Below, in pieces: positions 63,878-64,000 of a DNA stretch of 64,000 nt (position 1 is the first letter of the stretch; the number at the start of each line of letters is the position of its first letter). A program made the translations under genes and the position numbers. This DNA comes from DATNPX01 sp036702975 (GTDB lineage: Bacteria > Cyanobacteriota > Vampirovibrionia > Obscuribacterales > Obscuribacteraceae), in contig DATNPX010000016.1 of assembly GCA_036702975.1 (NCBI GenBank), positions 248,001-312,000 on the forward strand, written 5' to 3'. The notes under the pieces were generated by a model, which saw nothing but the letters and a program-made list of their open reading frames with translations, did no database searches and was not told where the DNA came from.

Positions 63878-64000
63878 TCAGTGAGTCCAGATCTTGGCGA
63901 TTACGGTCATGCCCGGCTTTATTCTGCTTAGCAACTCCTGATCTTTTTCGAAAACAATCTTGATCGGCACACGCTGGGTGATCTTGGTGAAGTTACCGCT
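63878..64000 (-). CDS. EmrA/HlyD-like adaptor, C-terminal end (partial)
   Basis: The last 40 codons of a gene entering from the right edge. The translation SGNFTKITQRVPIKIVFEK ... IKPGMTVIAKIWTH matches the C-terminal beta-barrel of EmrA-type adaptors (NFTKIxQRVPxxI, PGMxVxVxI). Its TGA at 63878-63880 lies 4 bases before the MFS start. Too short for the main frame list but clear. Confidence 0.85.
   Translation of the reverse strand, partial: SGNFTKITQRVPIKIVFEKDQELLSRIKPGMTVIAKIWTH

Noticed and set aside
1..64000. CRISPR arrays, tRNA or rRNA genes, insertion sequences, prophage genes
   Set aside because: No regularly spaced repeats with unique spacers, no tRNA-like T-loop with acceptor stem, no transposase or phage structural motifs found by eye.

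Overview
The window looks like a chromosomal segment of a diderm (Gram-negative type) bacterium of medium GC. Evidence for an outer membrane is the TolC-like channel sequence, a tripartite RND pump, lipoprotein and Sec signal peptides, and a small beta-barrel-like protein. The mix of secreted TPR, LRR and VWA proteins, a Ser/Thr kinase with an LRR ectodomain, many two-component sensors and low-complexity proline-rich proteins resembles large-genome Vampirovibrionia (Melainabacteria, Obscuribacterales) or similar deep-branching environmental lineages. That placement is inference; no rRNA or tRNA gene is present to settle it. GTG and TTG starts are frequent and most starts have clear GGAG-type ribosome binding sites. 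I see no CRISPR array, prophage, insertion sequence, tRNA or rRNA.

Layout. 1-8 kb: a partial MurF-like protein that lacks the ATP-binding P-loop, a patatin-like lipase, a YjbQ family protein, an APH-like kinase, a secreted VWA protein, a His-rich metal-binding protein facing a MerC-like membrane protein, a cytochrome P450 and a bicupin dioxygenase-like protein. 8-12 kb: an FdhF/YdeP-type molybdoenzyme with its FdhD sulfurtransferase and a DUF1348 protein in one operon. 12-24 kb: an accessory stretch of secreted or low-complexity proteins (matrixin-like protease, TPR, LRR and tandem-repeat proteins, small orphans), with an OmpR-type two-component pair and an alpha/beta hydrolase. 24-32 kb: an HtrA-like protease without signal peptide, a DUF4239 membrane protein, DnaK, then an operon joining an M20 amidohydrolase to pyrB and pyrC.

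32-43 kb: a signalling block (REC-GAF kinase, PAS-PAS kinase, Ser/Thr kinase with LRR ectodomain), then a sulfatase divergent from its formylglycine-generating enzyme, a PadR regulator and a clostripain-like (C11) protease. 43-51 kb: an efflux locus in which the RND permease and the TolC-like outer-membrane channel are one 1576-residue reading frame, preceded by a lipoprotein adaptor and divergent from two tandem TetR paralogs, with three copies of a putative operator between them. 51-57 kb: a beta-barrel-like protein, an ArsR plus double-AHSA1 operon, a secreted metalloprotease split by a frameshift at an A5 run, small orphans, and a second trypsin-like protease without signal peptide. 57-64 kb: YjbR, an HD hydrolase, a DJ-1/AraC regulator, a secreted oxalate decarboxylase-like bicupin, an NAD-dependent epimerase, and an EmrB-type exporter whose EmrA-like partner runs off the right edge.

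The best leads are the RND-TolC fusion, the P-loop-less MurF-like protein, the carbamoylase-type hydrolase inside the pyrimidine operon, the frameshifted metalloprotease, and the group of low-complexity repeat proteins between 15 and 24 kb.
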